Assembly (NCBI GenBank): GCA_030247855.1
Contig: JAPDRN010000009.1
Coordinates: forward strand, 1-64,000
Reading direction: 5' to 3'
Length of the DNA: 64,000 nt
Origin: Knufia peltigerae
Lineage: Eukaryota; Ascomycota; Eurotiomycetes; Chaetothyriales; Trichomeriaceae
A model generated the notes under the pieces. The model did not search any database, was not told the DNA's origin, and saw only the letters and a program-made list of their open reading frames with translations. This document shows positions 1-10,348 of this stretch, in pieces; positions within the stretch are counted from its first letter, which is position 1, and each line of letters begins with the position of its first letter. Both the position numbers and the translations under genes were made by a program.

Positions 1-996
1 CCTCACGAAGCTGCCCCTCCTTTTCTTTTGGGGTGATGAGGAGGGGGGGGCGCTGCAGATCAGGGAAACTGGGATGGGAATGATTTTTCATCCCTGCATA
101 AAAAACCAACAGTGCACAAGAGTCATTGTTCAATTTAGGCAGGTTGCATACCTAGTATATACCAAGGACCTACGAGAACCCTTGTCGTGTACATCTGGTG
201 TAGACACTAATCAAAATCTAGAACTTCATCCGCACGTTTTGTCCTACTTCCACTCGTAGAATCCTCGCTTCTTGTTTATGAGTAAATCACCCGTTGTCGT
301 TGATGGACATGCCTGTACTGAAGGGAATTTATGAGACATTTGAGGACATACACACACACGCACGCACACATGCTTACTTTACCTGGTAGGTAGCTAAACG
401 TGTTCCTATGGTGGCCTAACATATTTGTTATTGTTTACTAGAGCTATGTGAATCCCTTCTGACTGGAAAGTGGTGATACATCACGGTCACAGTCACCACC
501 ACCACCACCACCACCACCATCATCATCACAACATTACCCACCTATTGTAATGTCCTGTACATGGTAGTTCACACACACACACCATCAAAACTTGGGATCC
601 TGCCTTTGCCCTACATGTCTCACTGGACCCCTCCAGCAAACGTACTTCCAGGCATCACTCACCAACACACACACACACCGGGGGCATCTTTCTCGGCCCC
701 CCCAGGTCACGCCCTCCCGAACATCTTTTTTACTATTCTGGCTAACCGGCGAGATATCATCATCATCATCAACAATCCCGAGCATTTCCGATATTCGTGA
801 CTCCCTGTGTTGGCCCCCAATTGGGGGGAAAGGCAGTAATGATGATTAATACCTTTGTGCCTTGTGGACACTGTGACATCGTTTGCCTTGTGTACGTCTC
901 CGGTCTCAAGTACGGACGAATTACAATGATACTTGTTATTATTTACTGGGTGTTACTGGGTACTTTAGGTGAACCCGACGAGTACCATCTATTGGC
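1..996. other. gene-free left flank, simple repeats
   Basis: No convincing coding region. It lies downstream of the tannase-like gene. It holds a G run near 42-50, CA-rich stretches near 348-362, 569-582 and 665-677, a CAC/CAT tract at about 494-529 and an ATC tract near 757-771. The short ORFs here are low-complexity translations of these repeats. Confidence 0.6.
494..529. repeat. (CAC)n/(CAT)n microsatellite
   Basis: About eight CAC units run directly into three CAT units. The tract is intergenic, downstream of the tannase-like gene. Confidence 0.85.
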
Positions 997-2637
997 TCAC
1001 TGACATTCCCAATTGGCCGGATCCTTCCAGGCATCAGTGGCATTCCCACCCACGTAGACGTTCCTAAAAGGGTATCTACAGTGGGCCCGACGGAAGTCCA
1101 CCCCGAGACTGACCGTGTCGTTGACAAACTTGGTGCCTAGGATGGTGTCGGGTGCGGTGCCCTGCTCGACCCAACGCACCATGGCCGTCAGGACATTCTG
1201 GTCCGGATCCAAACTGGCCAAGGCGGCGCCGAGGTTGCCGATGAACGTGGCCCCGGGGCCCCCTCCGCAGTGGCCCATCCCCGAGATGCGGAAGAAGCGG
1301 TAAAAGTCGTCGAGGGACGCCGAGGGGAGGTTCATCGTCCGGGACACGTGGTCGTAGTAGGTGGGGGAGTTGGCCGAGGAGATGATGGGGTCGGCCTGGC
1401 CGTGGTAGGTGAGGAGTTTCCCACCTTTGCCCCGGAAGGCCGACAGGTCCCCGTCGAAGGTGTTGGTGTCTCCGGCGTTGAGGGATATGGCGTACGCCCA
1501 ATCCTCGGGGGTCAAATTGTCGGTGTCGTAGCTCGGGTCGTTGTAGACGGCGTACTTGAACCAGTCGACCGTGTAGGCGAACTGGGCGGGGGAGTAGATG
1601 GCGAAGACGGTTTCGAGGATGGTCGGACCGATCTGCATCTCCGGGTAGACGAAGGAGCCGTTGACGCCGTACAGGGGGGAGAAAATGGCCCGGATGGCGT
1701 TGGCTTGGGCACCGCTTATGCAGGAGGTGACGTTGGAGCTCAGCGTCGGGCAAACCAAGGCCTCCGGTCGGAAATGACACAGTTCCGGGTCCTCGAGAAA
1801 GCCGTCCGGTGCGTCACCCAGGGCGGCGGTGTCGCATTGGGCCAGGATCGCGGCGTCGATGGCCTCCCAGGTCGTGTTCGCGGGGAAACCCTGAGCACCG
1901 GCGTCGCGGATGATGGGGTAGAAATTCCCGGACCAAGAAGTCAACGCGTTGAACCTGATGGCCGGTGACCCTGCCACGACCCCGTCAAAGTCATCGGGGA
2001 ACGCCTGGGCGGACTTGAACCCTTGGCGGCCCCCCGTCGAGCATCCCAGGTAGTAAGACTTGGTGTAGGTGCGGTTGTAGAAGGTGTTGGTGATTTGCTT
2101 GCCGACGACGACGTTGGTGTGGATGGACCTCCAGCCAAAGTCGGTCACGACGTCCGGGTTGTCGAGGAACGCGTGACCTCCCGTGCCATTGTGGCCGTTG
2201 TTCGCACCGACCGTGGCGAAACCCAGACCGACGGTGTAGGCCATGTCCTCGTACTGGATGCAACCGCTGATGCCCCCGTTGCCCGTGCTCAGGAACCGGC
2301 CCGTCCAATTCATGGGCAGCCACGCCTCCATGCTGATACCCGAACGGTTCGAGGTCGCCACATACAAAGCGACTCGACACAGGTCGACGTCGACCACTTG
2401 ACTGGGCCGGGCACAGGTGACGTTGTTCTGGGGGAAAGTCAAGTTGGTCCCGCCCGCCACGTATTCCGTGAACCAAACCGTCGCATTTTCCAGTCCAAGA
2501 AGCTGAGACGAAAGTTGGGAACACTGCTGCTCGAAGGTTGTTGTCGTCGTCGTCGTCGTCGTCGTCGCTGCTTGTGAGAGTGACGACGAGAACCACAAAC
2601 AACTGGCCAACGTTGCTGCAAATTGTCGAATACGCAT
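997..2637 (-). CDS. secreted tannase / feruloyl esterase family protein
   Basis: Single-exon gene for 546 aa, in the usual size range of fungal tannases. Members cleave ester bonds of gallate or hydroxycinnamate esters outside the cell. Residues 1-23 form a signal peptide, followed by a run of Thr encoded by a GTC/GAC-type trinucleotide tract near 2535-2572. The family CS-D-HC signature is visible: Cys199-Ser200 in GCSTGGRQG (nucleophile elbow), Asp in YHGQADPII, and His-Cys in GMGHCGGG near residue 445. Several N-x-S/T sites fit a secreted glycoprotein. The ATG at 2637 is the first in frame and directly precedes the signal peptide. Whether it prefers gallate or ferulate esters cannot be told from sequence. 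Neighbouring genes give no clear functional link. Confidence 0.92.
   Translation of the reverse strand: MRIRQFAATLASCLWFSSSLSQAATTTTTTTTTTFEQQCSQLSSQLLGLENATVWFTEYVAGGTNLTFPQNNVTCARPSQVVDVDLCRVALYVATSNRSGISMEAWLPMNWTGRFLSTGNGGISGCIQYEDMAYTVGLGFATVGANNGHNGTGGHAFLDNPDVVTDFGWRSIHTNVVVGKQITNTFYNRTYTKSYYLGCSTGGRQGFKSAQAFPDDFDGVVAGSPAIRFNALTSWSGNFYPIIRDAGAQGFPANTTWEAIDAAILAQCDTAALGDAPDGFLEDPELCHFRPEALVCPTLSSNVTSCISGAQANAIRAIFSPLYGVNGSFVYPEMQIGPTILETVFAIYSPAQFAYTVDWFKYAVYNDPSYDTDNLTPEDWAYAISLNAGDTNTFDGDLSAFRGKGGKLLTYHGQADPIISSANSPTYYDHVSRTMNLPSASLDDFYRFFRISGMGHCGGGPGATFIGNLGAALASLDPDQNVLTAMVRWVEQGTAPDTILGTKFVNDTVSLGVDFRRAHCRYPFRNVYVGGNATDAWKDPANWECQ
2536..2572. repeat. in-gene trinucleotide (GTC)n tract
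   Basis: A near-perfect GTC repeat on the + strand (GAC on the coding strand, read in the ACA/ACG frame) encodes a homopolymeric Thr run. The run comes just after the signal peptide of the tannase-like protein. Such tracts are prone to length variation. Confidence 0.7.
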
Positions 2638-3520
2638 TTCGTCTGTGTTATTATTTCCCTCTTTGACGGATACTTCCTTATGGGATACTTTGTGCTTTGC
2701 TCGAGTGGAAGCAGTAGACCAGAGCTACCACAATCAGCTATACTACTTATTTACCTTGAGACAGGAAAAAGATGTCTTTTTCACCGCAAGTCGGTTTTAA
2801 ACCGTTTGCCACCCCACCTACCTGGCTTTAAAGAAAGGCCCGCGGTGACGAGGACAAAGTGTCGCATCACGATGAGGTTAGAACTGCCGAAAGATTTAGG
2901 TCGAGAAATGATAGTTTTCTAGGTAGGTTTGGGGCGCCAAAAAATCTCCTCTGAAAACTAGGATCGTCGCTACCAAAATCAAGCTCAAGCTCAAGCTCAA
3001 GCACCAGGTAGCCTAGCCGAGGTGACGGCGCGAAGTCAGTCCCAGAGACACACCGAGGCTTGTTGTACTCGCTACTCGCAGTAGAAGGGGCTTTCAAGGA
3101 GCTTGTTCTGCGTGTGTACCAAGTACTTAGCAACCGATATCGTCTGCCGAAAAGATGTTGAAATGTGGTGGTGGAGGCGCCGACGCTTTGTGGGGAATGG
3201 TTCGCCAGCCTGAATGGCAAGCGGGGGGTGGGAAACGACGGCACACCCCAGACAAATCCCCCCCCAAGTACTAGAGGAGCGAGGGAGTGTACGCGTACTG
3301 ACTACCTACTAGCAGCTAAGCTACATCTCGGATGAGGGAAATGGACTCTCTAAGACCCTGTTGCGATGAGAAATGAAAAATTGAGAGGCATGATGGAGAG
3401 CACCAAGTGACTTTTGGGACATGAGTTGCATACCCTTGCGAGTGCATGATTTACTCTTTGGAAAAGGACGCAGACTCATCAGCAAATACTTCCAAGGTCA
3501 TCTTCTTAGGGTAACCACAT
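2638..3520. other. intergenic, upstream of tannase-like gene
   Basis: 883 bases between the tannase-like ATG and the stop of the Zn2Cys6 gene. It must contain the tannase-like promoter. I see a short AAGCTC tandem near 2980-3002 and no gene-like ORF with recognisable motifs. Confidence 0.5.
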
Positions 3521-5278
3521 CTACACGAGCAGAATATCCATACCCATAGGCGACATGACTTCTCGCCAAGGGACAATGATGTCCCCCATCCCGTCACTCT
3601 CATCCATAGAAGCTTCGTGTTCGTCATCTTCGCCATGAAAAGCAATCGGTGCAGCCTTTGGAGCGTGGCACCGACGTCTACGCTCCCTCCATACTCCATG
3701 GACCACTTTGGACACATCCTCCCGATTCCCAATCCCGCATTTGCCCAACTTGTCCAACCAAATTTGCGCAAGCCTCATCTCCTGCGGCCGGAAGCATTCC
3801 ACGGCAGCAAAAAATACAGGCCACACCGACACATGGGAGCTGTCTCGGCGTATTCGGTCCTTGGGCTGCTCAAGGCAGAAAAGCCCGTCTATGGCTTGCA
3901 TACAGTCAAATAGGGTAGAAGTGTATCGAAGAAGCGCCCTCGGAGAAGGATCGATCGTCTCGCGTCGTAGGAAGATTACGATGCCCAAGATGAAGACTCT
4001 CTCGTGCAAGGCTCGAAGGTCGGCTGGATCTTGTGCGTACATTGTTTCCAGGTCAATCAACGTGTCTGTAAGTGCGTCAACCTCGGACCGACATGATGAT
4101 GTGAGTCCATAGCTGTTGGCTTGACGGATCAGCCTCACTGCTTTGCTCAGTCCTTGGACCGTTCGTGGAGATACGCCAATCGTAAAGCCAACGTCAGGTC
4201 GACTAGATACTGAGGCCAGCAAATCTTGCAAGACAAGGAGGTCTTTCGGCTGTTCGACCGAATCTTCCGAATGATTTCCGTCACGGTCGCTTACGTTGAT
4301 TGGGCTCCTCAACCACAGTTCGAGATCCATTCTTAACTTCAACATACAGAGGCTCTGGGTCGTCAACCAGGCCGTCTCTGAAAACAGCCAGGGCTTCTGT
4401 GGAAGGTATTTAGTGGCCATATGCCAGGCATTTTGCAAATGATACCTCCACCCAAACGAATTGCCTCCGTAAATCTGTACGCGCCCTTTCTTAGTGGTGA
4501 ATCCCCCCGAGACGCGTTGAGACACACTTACCTCTGCCATGATAAGAGACAGCATACTGGCGAGAACCGCGCCGTACTCATACTCTGAATTCTGGCTCAG
4601 GTACGTAGACAAAGACCGTAGGCTGAGGGCATAGTGGCCCTTTGCTAGAACGCTCATATCCTTGGTGCGGTGACCTATATGCTGGAGATGTGCCGCTGCT
4701 TGGCTGAGAATCGCATGCCTCACAGCGAGGTAAGTCAAGGAATCTTCGTTCAGCGCCATTGAGGGATATGTCGTCTTCCATGGATTTCGAGTGTCGTGAT
4801 AAGGCATCATCCGAGAGGCTATGACCGAGACATAATGCTGGAAGAGTGCTTGGCTTTCCTGATCCTGGAGCCAGCTCGGCTGCAGGTCCAGACTGAGCGT
4901 AGGGCTCGAAGGAAAGAGCCTTGCAGGTTGTAAATTTGTGCGTGGAAACGAAAGAACTGCAAATGGTCCTTGAACGGCACTCTGTGACTGTGAGCGCTCG
5001 AACTGTGTGACGGCGATATTGGACAATTCCGAGATGAACTGATCCAGGCAATGACCATCATAAACGTCTTGATCAGCCCAGGTCAGCTCAGGAGGTGGCA
5101 TTCCTCCCATGCCTTGCGCCTTGGAAATCTCTTGGTTGGGCGGAAGCCAGATTATGATGGGTCCGTATCCAGGACATTCTAGCCCAGCTTTGATACATCG
5201 AGAGCACTCTGGGCGTTCGGAAGGACACTTGATCTTTCTGTTTCGGCATGTTCTGCAGCCTGTAAATGTCTTCGGCAT
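3521..5278 (-). CDS. Zn2Cys6 fungal-type transcription factor
   Basis: Nuclear DNA-binding regulator. Residues 8-35 form a canonical Zn2Cys6 cluster (C8-x2-C11-x6-C18-x6-C25-x2-C28-x6-C35). The following several hundred residues resemble the fungal-specific transcription factor region found behind such fingers. The uninterrupted ORF is 585 aa, but a 57-nt in-frame intron at 4531..4475 is likely: it has a GTAAGT donor, a CTAA branch region and a CAG acceptor. Removing it joins SLIMAE to IYGGNSFGWRYHL, the usual look of this family, and gives 566 aa. The ATG at 5278 immediately precedes the finger. It lies upstream of, and in the same direction as, the TATCCCG inverted repeat promoter at 5561-5578, with a dialkylglycine decarboxylase-like gene and a permease next door. 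It is therefore a candidate local regulator (inference). Confidence 0.9.
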   Translation of the reverse strand: MPKTFTGCRTCRNRKIKCPSERPECSRCIKAGLECPGYGPIIIWLPPNQEISKAQGMGGMPPPELTWADQDVYDGHCLDQFISELSNIAVTQFERSQSQSAVQGPFAVLSFPRTNLQPARLFPSSPTLSLDLQPSWLQDQESQALFQHYVSVIASRMMPYHDTRNPWKTTYPSMALNEDSLTYLAVRHAILSQAAAHLQHIGHRTKDMSVLAKGHYALSLRSLSTYLSQNSEYEYGAVLASMLSLIMAEVSVSQRVSGGFTTKKGRVQIYGGNSFGWRYHLQNAWHMATKYLPQKPWLFSETAWLTTQSLCMLKLRMDLELWLRSPINVSDRDGNHSEDSVEQPKDLLVLQDLLASVSSRPDVGFTIGVSPRTVQGLSKAVRLIRQANSYGLTSSCRSEVDALTDTLIDLETMYAQDPADLRALHERVFILGIVIFLRRETIDPSPRALLRYTSTLFDCMQAIDGLFCLEQPKDRIRRDSSHVSVWPVFFAAVECFRPQEMRLAQIWLDKLGKCGIGNREDVSKVVHGVWRERRRRCHAPKAAPIAFHGEDDEHEASMDESDGMGDIIVPWREVMSPMGMDILLV

Positions 5279-5848
5279 GTCTTGCAGTATTGCAACATTT
5301 ATTTGCCGCCAGCCGACCGTCCGTAGTCATATCAGGTGCGGACACCTTTCAAACCTCAAACATGGTTTCCACTTTTATCGTCTTCGCCCGAGGCTGGAGG
5401 ATGATTTAGAGCATGGCATGACCAGGAAGCGAACCATGAAGAAGCTTGAAGAGATATAAAATTCCAGAAGTCTGGGCCGGATACTAGGTCGGTGGCTAAA
5501 GATACACATGTAGTTAGCCCGGTGGAGACCTCGTTCTTTGGGCAATCGAACTCAGCAATGTATCCCGAAGGCGGGATAAGATACGGGTAACAGGTACCAA
5601 TTCCTATGTTGGTGGGTGATGATCCGTGCACCTCTCGCCTGTCTTCCGAAGATGTACATACGATTCACAACAGAGCATGATAAGAATTATCAATGCGATA
5701 ACCGAGAGCTAGTTTGACGACGAGGCTACTCTGAAAGTCTTGTGATCTCTCTCACCTCTACTACCGTAAATCTCCCTTTCTCCGCGACAGACTGGTGTTG
5801 AACCCTCAGGTGGCAGTCATAATTGACCTGATTGACTACTTAGTAAGC
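5279..5848. other. regulator promoter region
   Basis: 570 bases between the regulator ATG (5278) and the stop of the decarboxylase-like gene (5849). It contains the 18-bp inverted repeat at 5561-5578. No gene is seen. Confidence 0.6.
5555..5578. promoter_or_regulatory. candidate Zn2Cys6 operator, 18-bp inverted repeat
   Basis: Positions 5561-5578 read TATCCCG, AAGG, CGGGATA. This is a perfect 7-bp inverted repeat with a 4-bp spacer and contains CCG-N4-CGG, the everted-triplet arrangement bound by dimers of Zn2Cys6 proteins. It lies about 285 bp upstream of the regulator ATG at 5278. The 16 bases 5555-5570 recur exactly at 7545-7560, upstream of the decarboxylase-like gene. Both the repeat and the copy are seen directly; binding is inferred. 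Confidence 0.5.
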
Positions 5849-7280
5849 TTAATCTGTAACTATTCTTCCTGATCCCTCAGTCAACTCCAAAGCCTTCTCA
5901 AATGTTCTAAGTCCCCATTCCATCTCCTCATCCGAGATGATGATCGGAGGGGCAATTCGTATGCAACCAGAGAAGTAACTCTTTGCTGAGATCATCGCCG
6001 AGAGGCCCAATTCCATGGCCTTGGAAGAGATCCGCTTGCCAACTTCGATATCTGCCTGCGTACCTTTTCTTCTGTCCTTCACAATCTCGATACCCAACAT
6101 CAAGCAGCGTCCGCGGATGTACCCAATACACGCGTACCGAGACATAATGTCGTTCAAGCCAGCGTGAAGCTTAGCACCCATTTTCCGAGCATGGTTCAAC
6201 AGCGCACCATCGTCTTTGAGAACAAGCTGTAACGTCTTCAAGCCCACTGCTGCCGGCAATGGGTCATTGGCATGTGTGGTGTAAAACATGAAGCCGTTCT
6301 CCCTCGCATGTTGGGCTATGGGATTACTCGTCACAACAGCAGAGAGCGGCAATCCATTCCCCAAGGTCTTACTCATGGTCAAGATATCCGGCACCACTCC
6401 ACCATTGTCCACATGGTTGATGGCAAACAGATCACCACTGCGGGCCATAGCCGTCTGCGCCTCGTCGACGATGAGAAGCATATTGCGTCTCTCACAGTGT
6501 CCTTTCATTGCCCTCATGTAACCGGGAGGCAGGGTAATCATACCACCACTCGATTGCACCGGCTCCACGATGACAGCAGCGAGAGCACCACAGGAGGCTT
6601 TGTCGATCATTGACCAGCCGTAGTCGAGCTCCGTTTTCCAGTCGTGGGATCCATCAGCGTGGCGGAAGATTGATCGATAGGCGTCTGGTGAAGGTAGCAT
6701 GTGCATTCCGGGCATCTGGAATCATCGTCAACTCTTGTGACGCTTTCATCAGGTTTCGACTCACCAGCGGTCCGCAATTCTTCCTGCCTGCGTTGTATTG
6801 CACACCCTGTGCTCCCGAGGTAGAACCATGCCAACTGGCTGCTAATCCCACCATTTCAAACTTGCCAGTGTACAGCTTGGCCAGTCGAATGGCACACTCG
6901 TTACTTTCTCCTCCGGTACTGAGGAACATTGCTTTGTCCAGGCCCCGCGGGAGCTGACTGGTAAGAGCTGCAGCTAAGTCGATGACCGGAGGCGAGATCA
7001 TTCCGCTGTAAAGGTGATCTAAACTTCTGGCGCTCTCGGTGACAGTCTTGACGATCTCAGGATGGCCATGGCCGAGCAGACAGGACATTTGCCCAGAAGT
7101 CCAATCCATGACCTTTCGACCTGATGCCGTCCACAAGTACATGCCTTCAGCACGAGTAATGACATCTGGAAGGAATTCGGCACCGAACGTGAAACAATGC
7201 TCTTGTGCCGCGAGTGAAAGTTCAGCATTGCTTCTGATCGCGCCTCTGTCACCAAGTCCCATTTCCGAGTCGATGATCAT
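5849..7280 (-). CDS. 2,2-dialkylglycine decarboxylase-like PLP enzyme
   Basis: Class III aminotransferase-fold enzyme, 460 aa from two exons: 7280..6765 and 6715..5849. They flank a 49-nt intron (GTGAGT...CAG) in phase 0. It resembles bacterial dialkylglycine decarboxylase more than ornithine or GABA aminotransferases. The TSGQMSCLLGHGHPEIV block carries the diagnostic Gln (Gln64). VDEAQT supplies the PLP-ring Asp (Asp256). SKTLGNGLPLS supplies the Schiff-base Lys (Lys288), followed by the typical YTTHANDPLPAAVGL block. The known enzyme decarboxylates 2,2-dialkylglycines such as 2-aminoisobutyrate to a ketone and CO2, then transaminates pyruvate to L-alanine. No targeting peptide is evident, so it is probably cytosolic. 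It is transcribed away from the adjacent amino-acid permease with about 700 bp between the ATGs. Another class III aminotransferase activity is the main alternative. Confidence 0.88.
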
Positions 7281-7980
7281 TTTGGCTGTTTCTTCGAATA
7301 CTTTGACCTACGGCAAAATCCAAAAACCTACAAGGCCATTGATATTATATACATCTACTTGGACTAGAAAGACCTTTATGCTTACAGACTGCCATGCCCA
7401 CCACGCCCTTTCGGGATATATTGCATTCCATGACACACAGATCCCCCAAGGTCATGTACGCATCTCATTCACGTACTAAGCATGAACTTCTCCATTCGAG
7501 GAAAAGTGGAGAAGTTTTTCAAGTTCCGAAATCTGCAATGTATCCCGAAGCAGATCGAACAATCTCTGCCAATAGCACTCACCCTCGATAACCGACCTCT
7601 TTTTTCAGATATAGCCCTGTAGCCTGACATACCAGTCGTCCCGGTCAGATGGCTGAGGCAACTACAGCCCATCCTCATCGCTCGTATCAGGCCAGTACAG
7701 TTCCCAGAAAGGAACAACACGGCGAGCTACTCCACTTCTTCAATCTAGACGACCAAAGTCTCGGCAGGATCATGCTCAACGGATGAACTGATAATCCTCA
7801 AAGGTCTTGTGCCGTGTCAGAGCACGTCGTTATCTCGAACAACCAGGTGCAATCGGGATGGATCCATACGTACTACTTATATTGCTCGCTTCACCCCTGA
7901 GGTCCTGTCGTCAGAGTCTCGAATACCCTGACACTACAGCCCACCGAACTCTCCAGTGTGCCTCGTAGAGTAAGTATACC
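7281..7980. promoter_or_regulatory. bidirectional promoter region, decarboxylase / permease
   Basis: 700 bases separate the divergent ATGs at 7280 (decarboxylase-like, minus) and 7981 (permease, plus). The region holds the second copy of the 16-bp word GCAATGTATCCCGAAG at 7545-7560, about 270 bp from the decarboxylase ATG and about 420 bp from the permease ATG. No ORF of note lies within. Confidence 0.55.
7545..7560. promoter_or_regulatory. second copy of the 16-bp word shared with 5555-5570
   Basis: Exact 16-base match to the left part of the inverted-repeat site upstream of the regulator, in the same orientation and at a similar distance (about 270 bp) from a minus-strand ATG. Here only the left CCG half-site is preserved; the mirror CGGGATA arm is absent. 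Confidence 0.45.
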
Positions 7981-9845
7981 ATGGCGAAAGAATTGTCCAC
8001 CTCGGCAGGAGACTACACCAAAGACAATGATGCTATCACCCTCAATCCAATAAATTCCGTCCTCGAGGGGGATGTTGAGGCCATGAAACCTCCCCAACAG
8101 CCGGCCGCCGGTAACCTGCATCGAGGATTGAAGGCCAGACATATTTCCATGATTGCCCTCGGAGGGTCAATCGGTACAGGCCTCATCATTGGAACGTAAG
8201 CCTCGTCGCACCTCCGCATGTGTCACACTGCAACTTTTGCTGACCCGTGTTTATATCAGGGGTGCTGCACTTGCGAAAGCCGGACCTGCGTCTCTCTTCC
8301 TGGCCTACTGCACCATTGGACTCAATGTCTATGTGACAATGACGGCGGTCGGAGAGATCGCAACTTACCTCCCTACCGGTGTTGGCTTTTCAGGTTACGC
8401 AGCTCGGTTCGTTGATCCAGCTCTCGGCTTCAGCCTAGGTCAGTCGGTCCTGTTTCAAGAATATCCTGCTGATCGACACTGACACTGACATATACACATG
8501 ATCAGGCTGGAATTACTTGTTCAAGTACCTCCTTGCTGCCCCCAACCAGCTTACCGCAGCTGCCATTGTCCTTCAAGAGTGGGTTCCCGGCGACAAGGTG
8601 AACCCGGGGGTGTGGATTGCCATTTTCATGATTCTGATCCTGGCCATCAATTACATCGGCATTTCGTATTTTGGTGAGATTGAATTCTGGCTCAGCAGCG
8701 TCAAGGTCATTACCTTTATCGGTATCATCCTGATCAGCCTCATTCTCGCATTGGGCGGTGGTCCCAACCACGACCGAACCGGATTCAGATACTGGAAAGA
8801 CCCCGGGGCATTTGCCAACTATCCAGGAATCGGCGGAGGCAAAGGGAAATTTGTCGCATTTGCCTCCATCTTTGTCAACGCAGCCTTTGCCTATCTCGGG
8901 ACTGAACTGGTGGGTGTGACGGCGGGAGAGGCAGAACGACCCAGTCACACCATCCCGCGGGCCATCAAGCTCACGTTTTGGAGAATCGTCGTTTTCTATT
9001 GTTTGTCCATCCTTCTATTGGGGATGGTGGTCCCGTACAATTCCAAGGAGTTGGCGTTCGCCAACAAGGCCTCGACCGGGGCCAGCGCCTCCCCCTTTGT
9101 CGTGGCCATCACCATCAGCGGCATCGAGGTGTTGCCCGCCATCATCAACGGGGCGGTCCTCCTGTTCGTCCTGTCCACGGCAAACACGGATCTCTACATC
9201 TCCTCGCGCACGCTGTATGGCCTCGCAAAGACCGGGCAGGCTCCGAAGTTCTGTGGCTACACCAACCAGCGAGGGGTGCCTGTTTGGAACCTCGTCATCG
9301 GGACTCTCGTTTCTTGCCTCGCCTTCCTCAACGTCTCGGGAAACAGCCAACAGGTTTTTCTCTACTTTGTCAACGTCGTCAGCATTTTCGGAATGCTCTC
9401 GTGGGTCTCGATCCTGATCACGCACATCCGCTTCATCCAGGCTCGCCGGGCACAAGGGGTCCGAGACGAGACACTGGCGTACACCGCACCATTCGGACTC
9501 GGCGGGTCTTGCGTCGCTTTGGGCTTCACCCTCCTCTTTTGTCTCATCAAGAATTTCACCGTCTTCATCCCCTCGGAAAGCTACGGCGACTTTGACTACA
9601 AGACCTTCATCACCGGCTACATCGGCTTCCCCGTGTACATCATCATGTACCTGGCTTGGAAGTGGTACCACAACACAAAGATCTTGAAACCTCACCAGGT
9701 TGACCTGCAGAGCGATCGACAGAGGATCTTGCAAGAAGAGGAAAGGTATTTGATGCTGCAGAGGGAAGCCGAAGACAGTGAAGTCGGAAAGACCAGAACG
9801 GTGGTCCGTCGTGTTTATCGTCGTTTCTTCTCTTGGCTCATGTAG
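7981..9845 (+). CDS. amino-acid permease (YAT/GAP family)
   Basis: Plasma-membrane amino acid/proton symporter family. There are three exons: 7981-8195, 8260-8438 and 8506-9845, with introns of 64 and 67 nt, giving 577 aa, a normal size. The first junction restores the YAT signature IALGGSIGTGLIIGTGAAL in TM1. The second joins GFSLG to WNYLFKYLL. The protein has about 12 hydrophobic segments and ends in a charged cytoplasmic tail (EEERYLMLQREAEDSE). The N-terminus is hydrophilic, as in Gap1-type permeases. The ATG at 7981 has a good context (ACCATGGCG) and is the first in the transcript. Substrate cannot be read from sequence. The divergent decarboxylase-like neighbour suggests an alpha,alpha-dialkyl or general neutral amino acid (inference). 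Confidence 0.92.
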
Positions 9846-10348
9846 ATTGGCTGGCTAAACGAAACGGGACGAGTAGAGGAATCAGTACAAGAAATGAAGG
9901 ATATGAAGATGAAGACGAGAGGCCCAGCTAGATATGAACGAGAAAATCGACAGGGTGACAATGTCATTATTCTCTAAACCAAGAATTAGTTCGACAGAGC
10001 GTATATCATCACCAGCGTTGAAGCCGGGAAAATAAGACGAAAGAGACAGAATTTGAGGGGGAAAAAAAAGGCAGTGTAATTCGTAGAGGAAGGAAAAGAA
10101 TTTCTCTCTCGAGATCAAGATCGAAGAACAGTCGTGAGCACACCAATACCAATGATTCATTGCGGCGACTCATTTGTGGTTGCCCTTCCCTCGCCTCGCA
10201 GCCGTGAACGCCGGTGCTATGCCATTGTTGTTTTTCTCTCTCCCTGTCTAAAATTGTACAGCTCGCACATGAAAACTGCTTGTTGAACCCTCTCAGTCAA
10301 CAACAAGAGTCATGCTTAGGGTTTCCTCCTCGGAACCAAGACTTGACT
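9846..10348. other. convergent intergenic spacer
   Basis: 503 bases between the stops of the permease and the proteasome gene. It should hold the 3' untranslated regions of both. No coding signal is seen. Confidence 0.5.

Noticed and set aside
1270..1968. 232-aa plus-strand ORF over the tannase-like gene
   Set aside because: Antisense shadow of a GC-rich coding region with no motif.
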